Below are positions 26,450-33,616 of a DNA stretch of 64,000 nt, piece after piece. This DNA is from Micromonospora sp. WMMA1947 (GTDB lineage: Bacteria; Actinomycetota; Actinomycetes; Mycobacteriales; Micromonosporaceae). The stretch's first letter is position 1, and each line of letters starts with the position of its first letter. The notes beneath the pieces were generated by a model. That model was not told the DNA's origin. It did not search any database and saw nothing but the letters and a program-made list of their open reading frames with translations. The stretch lies in contig NZ_CP114909.1 of NCBI RefSeq assembly GCF_027497355.1, forward strand, positions 1,240,001 through 1,304,000, in the 5' to 3' direction. The position numbers were made by a program, and so were the translations under genes.

Positions 26450-27073
26450 TCAGTCGGGCGGCGGGCCGGCGTACGACCGGATCCAGGCGTGCATCGCGAT
26501 GCCGCTGGCCACGCCCGCGTTGATGGAGCGGGTCGAGCCGTACTGGGCGATGGAGAACAGCGCGTCACAGGCCGAGCGGGCCACCGGCGACAGCCCCGGC
26601 CCCTCCTGCCCGAACAGGAGCACGCAGCGGCGCGGCAGCACCGCCGTCTCCATCGGCCGGGAGCCGGGCAGGTTGTCGATGCCGACCACCGGCAGCCGCT
26701 CGTCGCGCGCCCACGCGACGAACTCCTCGATCGTGGCGTGGTGCCGGACGTGCTGGTAGCGGTCGGTCACCATGGCGCCCCGCCGGTTCCACCGCCGCCG
26801 TCCGACGATGTGTACCTCGGCGGCGAGGAAGGCGTTGGCGTTGCGGACCACGGTGCCGATATTGAAATCGTGCTGCCAGTTCTCGATCGCCACGTGGAAG
26901 TCGTGCCGGCGCCGGTCCAGGTCGGCCACCACCGCCTCGCGCCGCCAGTAGCGGTAGCGGTCCACCACGTTGCGCCGGTCCCCGGTCGCGAGCAGCTCCG
27001 GGTCGTAGCGCGGGTCGTCCGGCGGGTCACCGGGCCACGGCCCCACACCCACGTCGAGCTGGTCGTCGGTCAC
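26450..27073 (-). CDS. SpoU-family (TrmH-like) RNA 2'-O-methyltransferase
   Basis: 207 aa. The SPOUT knot motifs are complete: ENWQHDFNIGTVVRNANAF (motif 1), CVLLFGQEGPGLSP (motif 2) and IAQYGSTRSINAGVASGIAM (motif 3). It transfers a methyl group from SAM to a ribose in tRNA or rRNA; the position is unknown, and tRNA Gm18 is a reasonable guess. GTG 27073 is preceded by TACCCT (27088-27083) with 9 nt between them. Confidence 0.88.
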   Translation of the reverse strand: MTDDQLDVGVGPWPGDPPDDPRYDPELLATGDRRNVVDRYRYWRREAVVADLDRRRHDFHVAIENWQHDFNIGTVVRNANAFLAAEVHIVGRRRWNRRGAMVTDRYQHVRHHATIEEFVAWARDERLPVVGIDNLPGSRPMETAVLPRRCVLLFGQEGPGLSPVARSACDALFSIAQYGSTRSINAGVASGIAMHAWIRSYAGPPPD

Positions 27074-27108
27074 GGTCTGCAGAGGGTACGGCCCGGCGGC
27101 GTCATCGG

Positions 27109-27600
27109 TCAGCGCAGGTCGAGCGCGCCGCCCAGCCGGTCGAGGAAACGCGTGTCGGCGGGACTCGGCACGGTCTCCCCGGTCCGGCACACCCGGGCGG
27201 CGACCGACTCCACCCACTGCCGGTAGGCCGCCGAGTCGGCCGGATCGGCGCGGCGGCGCAGCACCCGTACCGCGGCCCTGGCGGCGGCCAGCAGGTCGAC
27301 CAGGTCGGTCAGGCGCTCGTCCCGCTCGGCGGCGCCGTCGTGGCGGGCGTAGATCGCGGCCACCACCGCGCGGACGAGATCGCTGTCGAAGGCCCGCCCG
27401 GCGGCCACCGCGTCCAGCCCGGCCAGGCCGGCGGCGACGCCGCGCGGCGGACGACCGGGACCGGCTGAGGCGGCGGCGACGAGGACGCGGCCCGGCAGGT
27501 CGGTCAGCAGGTCCCACTCCGCCGCGGAGTAGGCGGCGGTGGTGAGCGGCGCGGCGCGGCGGCCGGCGGAAGGCGGCTCTCCGGCTACGGAGTGGCTCAT
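27109..27600 (-). CDS. helical protein of unknown function
   Basis: 163 aa, Ala/Arg/Asp-rich, mostly helical, without membrane segments or a recognised motif. It opens MSHSVAGEPPSAGRRAAPL and continues TTAAYSAAEWDLLTDLPGRVLVAAA, a pattern I associate with actinobacterial proteins of unknown function. GGAGGTTGCCG precedes ATG 27600. It lies 35 bp upstream of the SpoU methylase on the same strand. Confidence 0.6.
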   Translation of the reverse strand: MSHSVAGEPPSAGRRAAPLTTAAYSAAEWDLLTDLPGRVLVAAASAGPGRPPRGVAAGLAGLDAVAAGRAFDSDLVRAVVAAIYARHDGAAERDERLTDLVDLLAAARAAVRVLRRRADPADSAAYRQWVESVAARVCRTGETVPSPADTRFLDRLGGALDLR

Positions 27601-27697
27601 CGGCAACCTCCAGCCCGAGCATAAGCCCCCGGACGAGGTCCGGGCCCCGTCCCCGCCGAACGGAGAACGAGGCCCGGTGAGCCGGGGAGACGCGAGG

Positions 27698-28213
27698 TCA
27701 GCGCGGCTCGGGGAAGCTGGGACGCTCCGGGTCGACGCCGTCCGGTACGGCGGCGGCCGCGTACTCCTTCTTGGGGACCATGACCTTGCGGCGGAACACG
27801 CAGACGAGCGTGCCGTCCTGGTTGTAGCCGCGGGTCTCGACCGCCACCACGCCACGGTCGGGCTTCGAGGCCGACTCCCGCTTGTCCAGCACCGTCGTCT
27901 CGCCGTAGATGGTGTCGCCGTGGAAGGTCGGCGCGACATGGCGCAGCGACTCGATCTCCAGGTTGGCGATCGCCTTGCCGCTGACGTCCGGTACGGACAT
28001 GCCCAGCAGCAGCGAGTAGATGTAGTTGCCGACCACCACGTTGCGCTTGAACTGCGAGGCGGACTCGGCGTAGTGCGCGTCCATGTGCAGCGGGTGGTGG
28101 TTCATGGTGAGCAGGCAGAAGAGGTGGTCGTCGTACTCGGTGACCGTCTTGCCCGGCCAGTGCCGGTAGACCGCGCCGACCTCGAACTCCTCGTAGTAGC
28201 GGCCGAACTGCAT
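27698..28213 (-). CDS. MaoC-family (R)-specific hydratase/dehydratase
   Basis: 171 aa hot-dog fold: YYEEFEVGAVYRHWPGKTVTEYDDHLFCLL with the Asp/His pair expected of MaoC hydratases (DDHLFCLLTMNHHPLHMD), and VVVGNYIYSLLLGMSV. It should hydrate a trans-2-enoyl-CoA. Relatives act with a CoA-ester lyase such as the one at 37004-37960 and an acyl-CoA dehydrogenase such as 33617-34843, but here the three are unlinked. ATG 28213 follows GGGGACAAGG. Confidence 0.82.
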   Translation of the reverse strand: MQFGRYYEEFEVGAVYRHWPGKTVTEYDDHLFCLLTMNHHPLHMDAHYAESASQFKRNVVVGNYIYSLLLGMSVPDVSGKAIANLEIESLRHVAPTFHGDTIYGETTVLDKRESASKPDRGVVAVETRGYNQDGTLVCVFRRKVMVPKKEYAAAAVPDGVDPERPSFPEPR

Positions 28214-28255
28214 CCTTGTCCCCTTCACGGGCGGCGATGGAGTTCGGCACAGCAT

Positions 28256-28275
28256 GCCTTATCGCTTGTTAAGGC
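28256..28275. promoter_or_regulatory. palindrome upstream of the MaoC gene
   Basis: GCCTTA - TCGCTTGT - TAAGGC, perfect 6-bp arms with an 8-nt spacer, 43-62 bp upstream of the MaoC start. It is a reasonable operator candidate for a TetR-type regulator, but none is adjacent. Confidence 0.45.
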
Positions 28276-28694
28276 GAGGAGCGGGGCGTTCGCCCGGCGG
28301 AAATGTCACACCGGGGGTCCACCGAGGTCCGGACGCAATGAGCGGCGGGGCCCTCCCCGGCACCCGCCGCCCACGCTCTGATGCGAAGAATTCTGCCGTA
28401 CGACCACCCGCCGCCGACAGAGACGGAGGTCACATTTATCTTTTCGTAACACTACTCAGTGTAATCGACGCGAGGTCGGTAAGCGATCTCCGCAGGCTGG
28501 ATAGATGCTCGTCAAGGCCAAAGTTACCGATACGTAGCCGCAACTGAGCGTGATCTCCTTGGAAACGCTCCCATCACGTCCCGTCACGCAAGTGCGGTGT
28601 GCATTTGCGTTCCGCACGGGCCGAGGGAACAGATGGTGTTCGATGTGCCCAGGGTCACCATCCGGGCGCTCAGCGTTTCGTCACCCGCACGGCG
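28276..28694. other. 419-bp gene-free stretch with an A+T-rich core
   Basis: I find no supportable gene. The core (about 28430-28600) is clearly richer in A+T than its surroundings. It contains ACACT-ACTC-AGTGT (perfect 5-bp arms, near 28445-28462). Open frames on either strand have no ribosome site and poor composition. It may hold a regulatory region or a small RNA. Confidence 0.5.
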
Positions 28695-28720
28695 GGAATT
28701 CGGACGGACCGACCCTGGTT
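28695..28720 (+). promoter_or_regulatory. SigR/SigH-type promoter of thioredoxin
   Basis: GGAAT (28695-28699), exactly 18 nt, then GTT (28718-28720). This is the SigR consensus GGAAT-N18-GTT of actinobacterial disulfide-stress promoters, about 42 nt before the thioredoxin ATG. Confidence 0.85.
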
Positions 28721-28761
28721 CCACCGGACGTACGACAATCCGCGGTGATCGGAGAGAGCAA

Positions 28762-29124
28762 ATGGCAACGGTTGAGCTGACCACGGCCAACTTTGACGAG
28801 GTGACCGGGCGCGACGGGATCGTCCTGCTCGACTTCTGGGCGGACTGGTGCGGCCCGTGCAAGCGCTTCGCCCCGGTCTACGAGCGCTCCTCGGAGAAGC
28901 ACCCGGACATCGCCTTCGGCAAGGTCGACACCGAGGCGCAGCAGGAGCTGGCGGTGAAGTTCAACATCAGCTCCATCCCGACGATCATGGCAATCCGTGA
29001 CGGCGTGATCGTCTTCGCCCAGCCGGGCGCGCTGCCGGAGTCGGCGCTGGAGAACCTCATCGAGCAGGTCCAGGCGCTGGACATGGACGACGTCCGCAAG
29101 AAGCTGGCCGAGCACAACCACTGA
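28762..29124 (+). CDS. trxA: thioredoxin
   Basis: 120 aa. Canonical thioredoxin: VELTTANFDEVTGRDGIVLLDF, active site WADWCGPCKRF (about 27-37), cis-Pro in ISSIPTIMA and an extended C-terminal helix ending LAEHNH. It reduces protein disulfides in the cytosol. ATG 28762 follows GGAGAGAGCA. The in-frame extension upstream to 28597 is rejected because the SigR promoter lies inside it. Expression should rise under thiol oxidation. Confidence 0.95.
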   Translation: MATVELTTANFDEVTGRDGIVLLDFWADWCGPCKRFAPVYERSSEKHPDIAFGKVDTEAQQELAVKFNISSIPTIMAIRDGVIVFAQPGALPESALENLIEQVQALDMDDVRKKLAEHNH

Positions 29125-29133
29125 CGTTCCACA

Positions 29134-29171
29134 CGCCGCCGGCCGATCCCACCCGGGACCGGCCGGCGGCG
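29134..29171 (+). terminator. terminator of trxA
   Basis: A 17-bp arm pair (CGCCGCCGGCCGATCCC and GGGACCGGCCGGCGGCG, one mismatch) around loop ACCC, followed by TTCT. Confidence 0.75.
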
Positions 29172-29264
29172 TTCTCGCGCCTGCCGGACCGGCGGGACGG
29201 ACAGTGAGGAATGGCCGACTGAGGGACACTTTCGGCCGCTTCACTCCCGTATCGTCACCACGCG

Positions 29265-29705
29265 ATGGAGACCTTGACCGCCCGCGGGCGCGCGGTCCGA
29301 GTAGGGGTCACCCTGCTCGGCCTGGCGCTGCTGCTCCTGGGCACCGTGCGCGGCACCGACGACGACTTCCCGTTCGGGCCGTTCCGGATGTACTCCACCT
29401 CCGACCCACCGAACGCGCCCGCCCCGGACACCCGGGTCGAGGGCGTGGACCGCACCGGCGCGGTGGTCCCGCTCGGCCAGGAGGCCACCGGCATCCGCCG
29501 CGCCGAGATCGAGGGCCAGCAGGGCCGGTACGCCGCCGACCCGAGCCTGCTGCGGACCGTCGCCGACGCGTACGCCGAACGCCACCCCGGCGCCCCCGAC
29601 CTGGTCGAGGTGCGCATCGTCATCCGCTGGTTCGACATCCAGGGCGGCCGCCCGACCGGCAAGTGGACCGACGAGACAGCCGTGCGCTGGGAGACCGGCG
29701 GATGA
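29265..29705 (+). CDS. membrane-anchored protein preceding an HTTM protein
   Basis: 146 aa. One N-terminal membrane segment (VRVGVTLLGLALLLLGTVRG) precedes an extracytoplasmic domain starting FPFGPFRMYSTSDPPNAPAP and ending DETAVRWETGG. No named family. Its stop overlaps the start of the HTTM gene (ATGA), so they work together; similar pairs encode the two halves of a membrane carboxylase-like unit. Confidence 0.68.
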   Translation: METLTARGRAVRVGVTLLGLALLLLGTVRGTDDDFPFGPFRMYSTSDPPNAPAPDTRVEGVDRTGAVVPLGQEATGIRRAEIEGQQGRYAADPSLLRTVADAYAERHPGAPDLVEVRIVIRWFDIQGGRPTGKWTDETAVRWETGG

Positions 29706-30598
29706 CCGCCTGGCTGACCGAGGCGGTCCCGCGCGGCCGGATCGCCGCCTTCCGCACCCTGGTCTACCTCTTCGTCGCCGCCGACCTGGTGATCTTCACC
29801 CCCTGGGTACGCACCCGGGTCGACGTACCCGGCGACCTCTACCAGCCGCTGCTCGTCGGGCGGCTGCTCCCGCTGCCCACCCCCACCCCCGCCCTGGTCG
29901 GCGTGGTGTTCTGGGCGCTGCTGGTCACCGCGCTGCTCGCCGCCACCGGCCGGGCGCACCGGCTGCTCGGCTGGACGGTCTTCGCGCTGTACTTCGAGTG
30001 GATGATCGTGGCGATGAGCTACGGCAAGGTCGACCACGACCGGTTCGCGCTCCTGGTGGCGCTGGCCGTGCTGCCCACCGCCGGCCGCGCCCGGCACGGC
30101 GATCCGACCCGTACCGAGGCTGGCGGCTGGGCGCTACGGGTCACCCAGATCTCGGTCATCTGCACGTACTTCCTCGCTGCCTGGGCCAAGTTCCGCTTCG
30201 GCGGATGGGACTGGGCGAACGGCTCGGTGCTGGCCCGGGCGATCATCCGGCGCGGCACCGACCTCGCCGACCTGATCGCGCAGGTGCCGCACCTGCTGAT
30301 CGTGGCGCAGTTCGGCATCCTCGCGTTCGAGTTGCTCAGCCCGCTGGTGTTCGTGCTGCCGTCGCGGTGGCGGACGACGACCGTCGGCTTCTTCTACTCG
30401 TTCCACCTGGTGACCATCGCGACGATCACCATCTCGTTCGCGCCGCACCTGGTGGCGATGACCAGTTTCCTGGCGCTGGAGAAGGTCCGCCCGGTGGTGT
30501 TCGTCAGGCGCCTGCTCGGCCGCCCGCCGCCCGCCGCGCCCACGTCGCCGGCGACGGCACCGCTCTCTTCCGCGCCGGCCCCGTCCTCAACCGCCTGA
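29702..30598 (+). CDS. HTTM-domain (vitamin K-dependent gamma-carboxylase-like) membrane protein
   Basis: 298 aa with about seven membrane segments. RIAAFRTLVYLFVAADLVIF and ISVICTYFLAAWAKFRFGGW followed by GSVLARAI fit the HTTM domain, shared by vitamin K-dependent gamma-carboxylase and many bacterial proteins of unknown substrate. The C-terminal 30 residues are Pro/Ala/Ser-rich. It is coupled to the preceding gene and convergent with a DUF393 thiol protein, a common partner of HTTM proteins. Confidence 0.8.
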   Translation: MTAWLTEAVPRGRIAAFRTLVYLFVAADLVIFTPWVRTRVDVPGDLYQPLLVGRLLPLPTPTPALVGVVFWALLVTALLAATGRAHRLLGWTVFALYFEWMIVAMSYGKVDHDRFALLVALAVLPTAGRARHGDPTRTEAGGWALRVTQISVICTYFLAAWAKFRFGGWDWANGSVLARAIIRRGTDLADLIAQVPHLLIVAQFGILAFELLSPLVFVLPSRWRTTTVGFFYSFHLVTIATITISFAPHLVAMTSFLALEKVRPVVFVRRLLGRPPPAAPTSPATAPLSSAPAPSSTA

Positions 30599-30616
30599 GC
30601 ACCGGCACGCAGCCGC

Positions 30617-31036
30617 TCAGGCGGTCGGCCCCGGACGGCCGGTCGGCCCGTACAGCCGTTCCCGGGCCTCCTGGGGCAACGCGCAGGCGGCGGTGCCGCC
30701 CGGCATGCGGTGCCGGTTGCGGGCCACCCAGCGGTACGCGGGCCAGGCCGCCGCGCGGACCGGCGGGAGGCGCAGCCCGGCCCCGGCGAACCGCCAGAGC
30801 GGCCCGCTGTCGCCGAGCAGCCGGGCGATGGCGTCCGGCCCGGCGGCGCGGGAGCCGTCGGCGCCCACCCACTGGACCGCCTCCTCGCACTCGGCCTCCG
30901 TCAGGCCCAGCGCCGCCAGGTCGGCGAACTGCCACGGCACCACCCGGGCGCCGGTCGGGATGCGACGCTCGATGAACTGCGCGCAACTGGTGCAGAAGGC
31001 GCAGTCGCCGTCGTAGACGAAGGTCGACGTCTTCAT
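30617..31036 (-). CDS. DUF393 thiol-disulfide oxidoreductase-like protein
   Basis: 139 aa. The N-terminus STFVYDGDCAFCTSCAQFIE contains the DUF393 motif D-G-x-C-x-x-C, a thioredoxin-like redox site. LGLTEAECEEAVQWVGADG and the AIARLLGDSGPLWRFA segment also match. It probably shuttles electrons to a membrane partner, most simply the HTTM protein encoded convergently beside it. ATG 31036 follows AGGATGGTGGC. Confidence 0.85.
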   Translation of the reverse strand: MKTSTFVYDGDCAFCTSCAQFIERRIPTGARVVPWQFADLAALGLTEAECEEAVQWVGADGSRAAGPDAIARLLGDSGPLWRFAGAGLRLPPVRAAAWPAYRWVARNRHRMPGGTAACALPQEARERLYGPTGRPGPTA

Positions 31037-31102
31037 GCCACCATCCTGCACCCGTCCCGGGCGCGGCGGCGCGCGGTGTCCGGAGCGTCACTTGCGCTTT
31101 GT

Positions 31103-31118
31103 TCGTACACATGTTCGA
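31103..31118. promoter_or_regulatory. LexA (SOS) box
   Basis: TCGTACACATGTTCGA differs at a single position from the mycobacterial SOS box TCGAACACATGTTCGA. TTGCGC (31092-31097) and TCGAAT (31115-31120), 17 nt apart, are candidate -35 and -10 boxes, so LexA would sit on the core promoter of the radical-SAM gene. Confidence 0.8.
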
Positions 31119-31127
31119 ATGAGGTCC

Positions 31128-33161
31128 ATGCGCTGGGACAACCTCTCCGCTCCCCCGGACGAGGGGACTCCCGATCGGGCGGCGCCGGCGGCTCCACCCC
31201 TGCCGCTGGCGCTGCCCGGCGCCGTCACCCGCACCTTCGACACGCCGGACTTCGCCGGCATGACCTTCTACGAGGTCCACGCCAAGTCGATCATCAACCG
31301 GGTGCCCGGCGAGTCACGGGTGCCGTTCGAGTGGACGATCAACCCCTACCGAGGTTGCTCGCACGCCTGCGTCTACTGCCTGGGCGGCGACACCCCGATC
31401 CTGATGGCCGACGGCCGCACCAAGGCGATCAGCGAGCTGGAGCCCGGCGACCGCATCTACGGCACCGCGCGGCGCGGCGCCTACCGCCACTACGTCGTCA
31501 CCACCGTGCTCGACAAGTGGTCCACTGTGAAGCGGGCCCACCGGGTCACGCTGGCCGACGGCACCACGCTCGTCGCCAGCGGCGACCACCGGTTCCTGAC
31601 CGAACGCGGCTGGAAGCACGTCACCGGCACCATGCGCGGCGGCGGGCGCCGTCCCCACCTGACCACCCGCAACCGTCTGCTGGGCACCGGCCGGTTCGCG
31701 GTGGCGCCGAAGCGCTCGGCCGACTACCGCATGGGTTACCTGCACGCCCTGATCCGCGACGACGACCGGGCCGGCGCCCGGTTCCGGCTGGCCACCGCCG
31801 AGTCCGAGGCGCTGGACCGGGCCGAGCGCTACCTGACCGACGCGGGGGTCACCGTCGAGCGGGCCACCGTCGCCCGGGTCGGCCGCCGGGCGACGACCAC
31901 TGTGGTACGCACAGCCGGCCCGGCCGAGGTGGTCACCGGGTTGTTCGAGCCACCCGACGAGACGACTGACCTCTGGGCGCTCGGCTACCTGGCCGGCATG
32001 TTCGACGCCACCGGGACGTGCCACCGGGGCGTGTTCCGGATCGGCGTCGCCGACGACGAGAGCCAGGCCCGCGCCGCCGGGGCGCTGGACCGTTTCGGTT
32101 TCACGTGGGCGCTCGACGTGCCGGGTGCACGGGGCGCGGCGCGTCAGCTCCGGCTGACCGGCGGGCTGCCCGAGCGGCTGCGCTTCTTCCACCTCACCGA
32201 CCCGGCCGTCACGGCCCGGCGCTCGATCGAGGGCATGGCGCTCAAGTGCGCGGCGCGACTCCAGGTGACCGCCGTCGAGGATCTCGGCCTCGACCTTCCG
32301 CTGTGGGACATCACCACGGGCACCGGCGACTTCATCGCCAACGGCGTGGTCAGCCACAACTGCTTCGCCCGCAATACACACACCTATCTCGACCTCGACC
32401 CGGGCGCGGACTTCGACCGCAAGGTGATCGTCAAGGTCAACGCAGGCGAGCTGGTCCGCCGTGAGCTGGCCGCCCCACGCTGGCGCGGCGCGCATGTCGC
32501 CATGGGCACCAACGTGGACTGTTACCAGCGGGCCGAGGGCCGCTACCGCCTGATGCCGCCGATCATCGAGGCGCTGCGCGACTTCGCGAACCCGTTCTCC
32601 ATCCTGACCAAGGGCACCCTGCTGCTGCGCGACCTGCCGCTGTTGCGTCAGGCGGCCGAGGTGACACGGGTCGGGCTGTCGTACTCGGTGGGGTTCGTGG
32701 ACGAGACACTCTGGCGTGCGGCCGAGCCGGGTACGCCGAGTCCGCGCCGCCGCCTGGACGCGGTCCGCCGGCTCACCGACGCCGGATTCTCCGTCGGCGT
32801 GCTGATGGCGCCGATCCTGCCCGGTCTCAGCGACGACGAGGAGTCGATCGACGCCACGGTCGCGGCCGTCGCCGCCTCCGGAGCGGCGAGCGTGACGCCG
32901 CTGCCGCTGCACCTGCGGCCCGGCGCCCGTGAGTGGTACGCGCGCTGGCTGGCCCGGGAGTTCCCCCACCTGGTCCCCCGCTACCGGCAGCTCTACCAGG
33001 CCGGCTCGTACGCGCCGCAGGCGTACCAGCGGGAGGTGACAGCGCGGGTACGGATGGCGGCACGCCGGCACGGGCTGCACCGGGGCGAGAGCGGCGACAA
33101 TCGCCGGCTACCGGAGACGCCGCCGCCCGCCCCGGCCGCGGAACAGCTCTCCCTGCTCTAG
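31128..33161 (+). CDS. Rv2578c-family radical SAM protein interrupted by an intein
   Basis: 677 aa precursor; 349 aa after splicing. The N-extein ends RGCSHACVY and the C-extein begins CFARNTHTYLDLDPG, which restores the radical-SAM cluster motif C-x3-C-x2-C only after splicing. Downstream, VAMGTNVDCYQRAEGRYRLM, ILTKGTLLLRDLPLL and SVGVLMAPILPGLSDDEESI match the Rv2578c / SPL-related radical SAM family. The LexA box just upstream suggests a DNA-damage role. ATG 31128 lies 7 nt after a TCGAAT -10 box; ATG 31119 is also in frame. Confidence 0.92.
   Translation: MRWDNLSAPPDEGTPDRAAPAAPPLPLALPGAVTRTFDTPDFAGMTFYEVHAKSIINRVPGESRVPFEWTINPYRGCSHACVYCLGGDTPILMADGRTKAISELEPGDRIYGTARRGAYRHYVVTTVLDKWSTVKRAHRVTLADGTTLVASGDHRFLTERGWKHVTGTMRGGGRRPHLTTRNRLLGTGRFAVAPKRSADYRMGYLHALIRDDDRAGARFRLATAESEALDRAERYLTDAGVTVERATVARVGRRATTTVVRTAGPAEVVTGLFEPPDETTDLWALGYLAGMFDATGTCHRGVFRIGVADDESQARAAGALDRFGFTWALDVPGARGAARQLRLTGGLPERLRFFHLTDPAVTARRSIEGMALKCAARLQVTAVEDLGLDLPLWDITTGTGDFIANGVVSHNCFARNTHTYLDLDPGADFDRKVIVKVNAGELVRRELAAPRWRGAHVAMGTNVDCYQRAEGRYRLMPPIIEALRDFANPFSILTKGTLLLRDLPLLRQAAEVTRVGLSYSVGFVDETLWRAAEPGTPSPRRRLDAVRRLTDAGFSVGVLMAPILPGLSDDEESIDATVAAVAASGAASVTPLPLHLRPGAREWYARWLAREFPHLVPRYRQLYQAGSYAPQAYQREVTARVRMAARRHGLHRGESGDNRRLPETPPPAPAAEQLSLL
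31377..32360 (+). other. intein (328 residues, class 1, with decayed LAGLIDADG endonuclease)
   Basis: Residues 84-411 of the precursor. Block A is CLGGDTPILMADGRTKAI (nucleophile Cys1), block B LVASGDHRFLTERG with the conserved His, block F LWDITTGTGDFIANG, block G GVVSHN followed by Cys+1. The middle holds two LAGLIDADG-like helices, MGYLHALIRDD and LGYLAGMFDATG. In the second, Thr replaces the catalytic Asp (LAGMFDATG against LAGLIDADG), so homing activity is probably lost while splicing residues are intact. Confidence 0.92.
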
Positions 33162-33186
33162 CGGGGAGAACCCGCACCGGCGAGGC

Positions 33187-33192
33187 TAGTCT
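33187..33192 (+). promoter_or_regulatory. -10 box of a leaderless promoter
   Basis: TAGTCT, 6 nt, ATG 33199 of the CoA-binding protein. Confidence 0.5.
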
Positions 33193-33198
33193 CGGGGA

Positions 33199-33606
33199 AT
33201 GCGTTCCGCTCAGCAGATCCTCGCCGACTCCGCCGTGATCGCCGTCGTGGGCGCCTCCCGTGATCCGGGCAAGGCCGCGCACCGCGTGCCGCTGGAGATG
33301 CAGCGGCACGGTTGGCGGATCATCCCGGTCAACCCGACGGTGGACGAGTTGTTCGGCGAGAAGGCGTACCCGACGCTCGCCGACATCCCGCACCCGGTCG
33401 ACCTGGTCGACGTGTTCCGCCCGGCCCGGGACGCGGTCGACGTGGTCCGCCAGGCGGTGACGATCGGCGCCCCGGCGGTGTGGCTGCAGCTCGGGATCTT
33501 CTCGGACGAGGCGCGCCGGATCGCCGAGGAGGCCGGCCTCGACTACGTCGAGGACAGGTGCCTCATCGTGGAGCGGGCCGCCGCCGGACTGACCCGGCGC
33601 GCCTGA
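33199..33606 (+). CDS. CoA-binding domain protein (YccU-like)
   Basis: 135 aa Rossmann-like CoA_binding_2 domain: SAVIAVVGASRDPGKAAHRV, then WRIIPVNPTVDELFGEKAYP and VDLVDVFRPARDAVDVVRQA, GAPAVWLQLGIFSDEA, ending VEDRCLIVE. This matches the YccU/YneT group, which resembles the CoA-binding part of succinyl-CoA synthetase. The biological role is unknown. Confidence 0.87.
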   Translation: MRSAQQILADSAVIAVVGASRDPGKAAHRVPLEMQRHGWRIIPVNPTVDELFGEKAYPTLADIPHPVDLVDVFRPARDAVDVVRQAVTIGAPAVWLQLGIFSDEARRIAEEAGLDYVEDRCLIVERAAAGLTRRA

Positions 33607-33616
33607 CCGGTTCGCG

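Noticed and set aside
28597..28761. In-frame N-terminal extension of thioredoxin
   Set aside because: The SigR promoter lies inside it and thioredoxin homology starts at MATVEL.
31314..33080. 588-codon minus-strand frame opposite the radical SAM gene
   Set aside because: Shadow frame produced by high GC; the plus strand carries a complete enzyme and intein.
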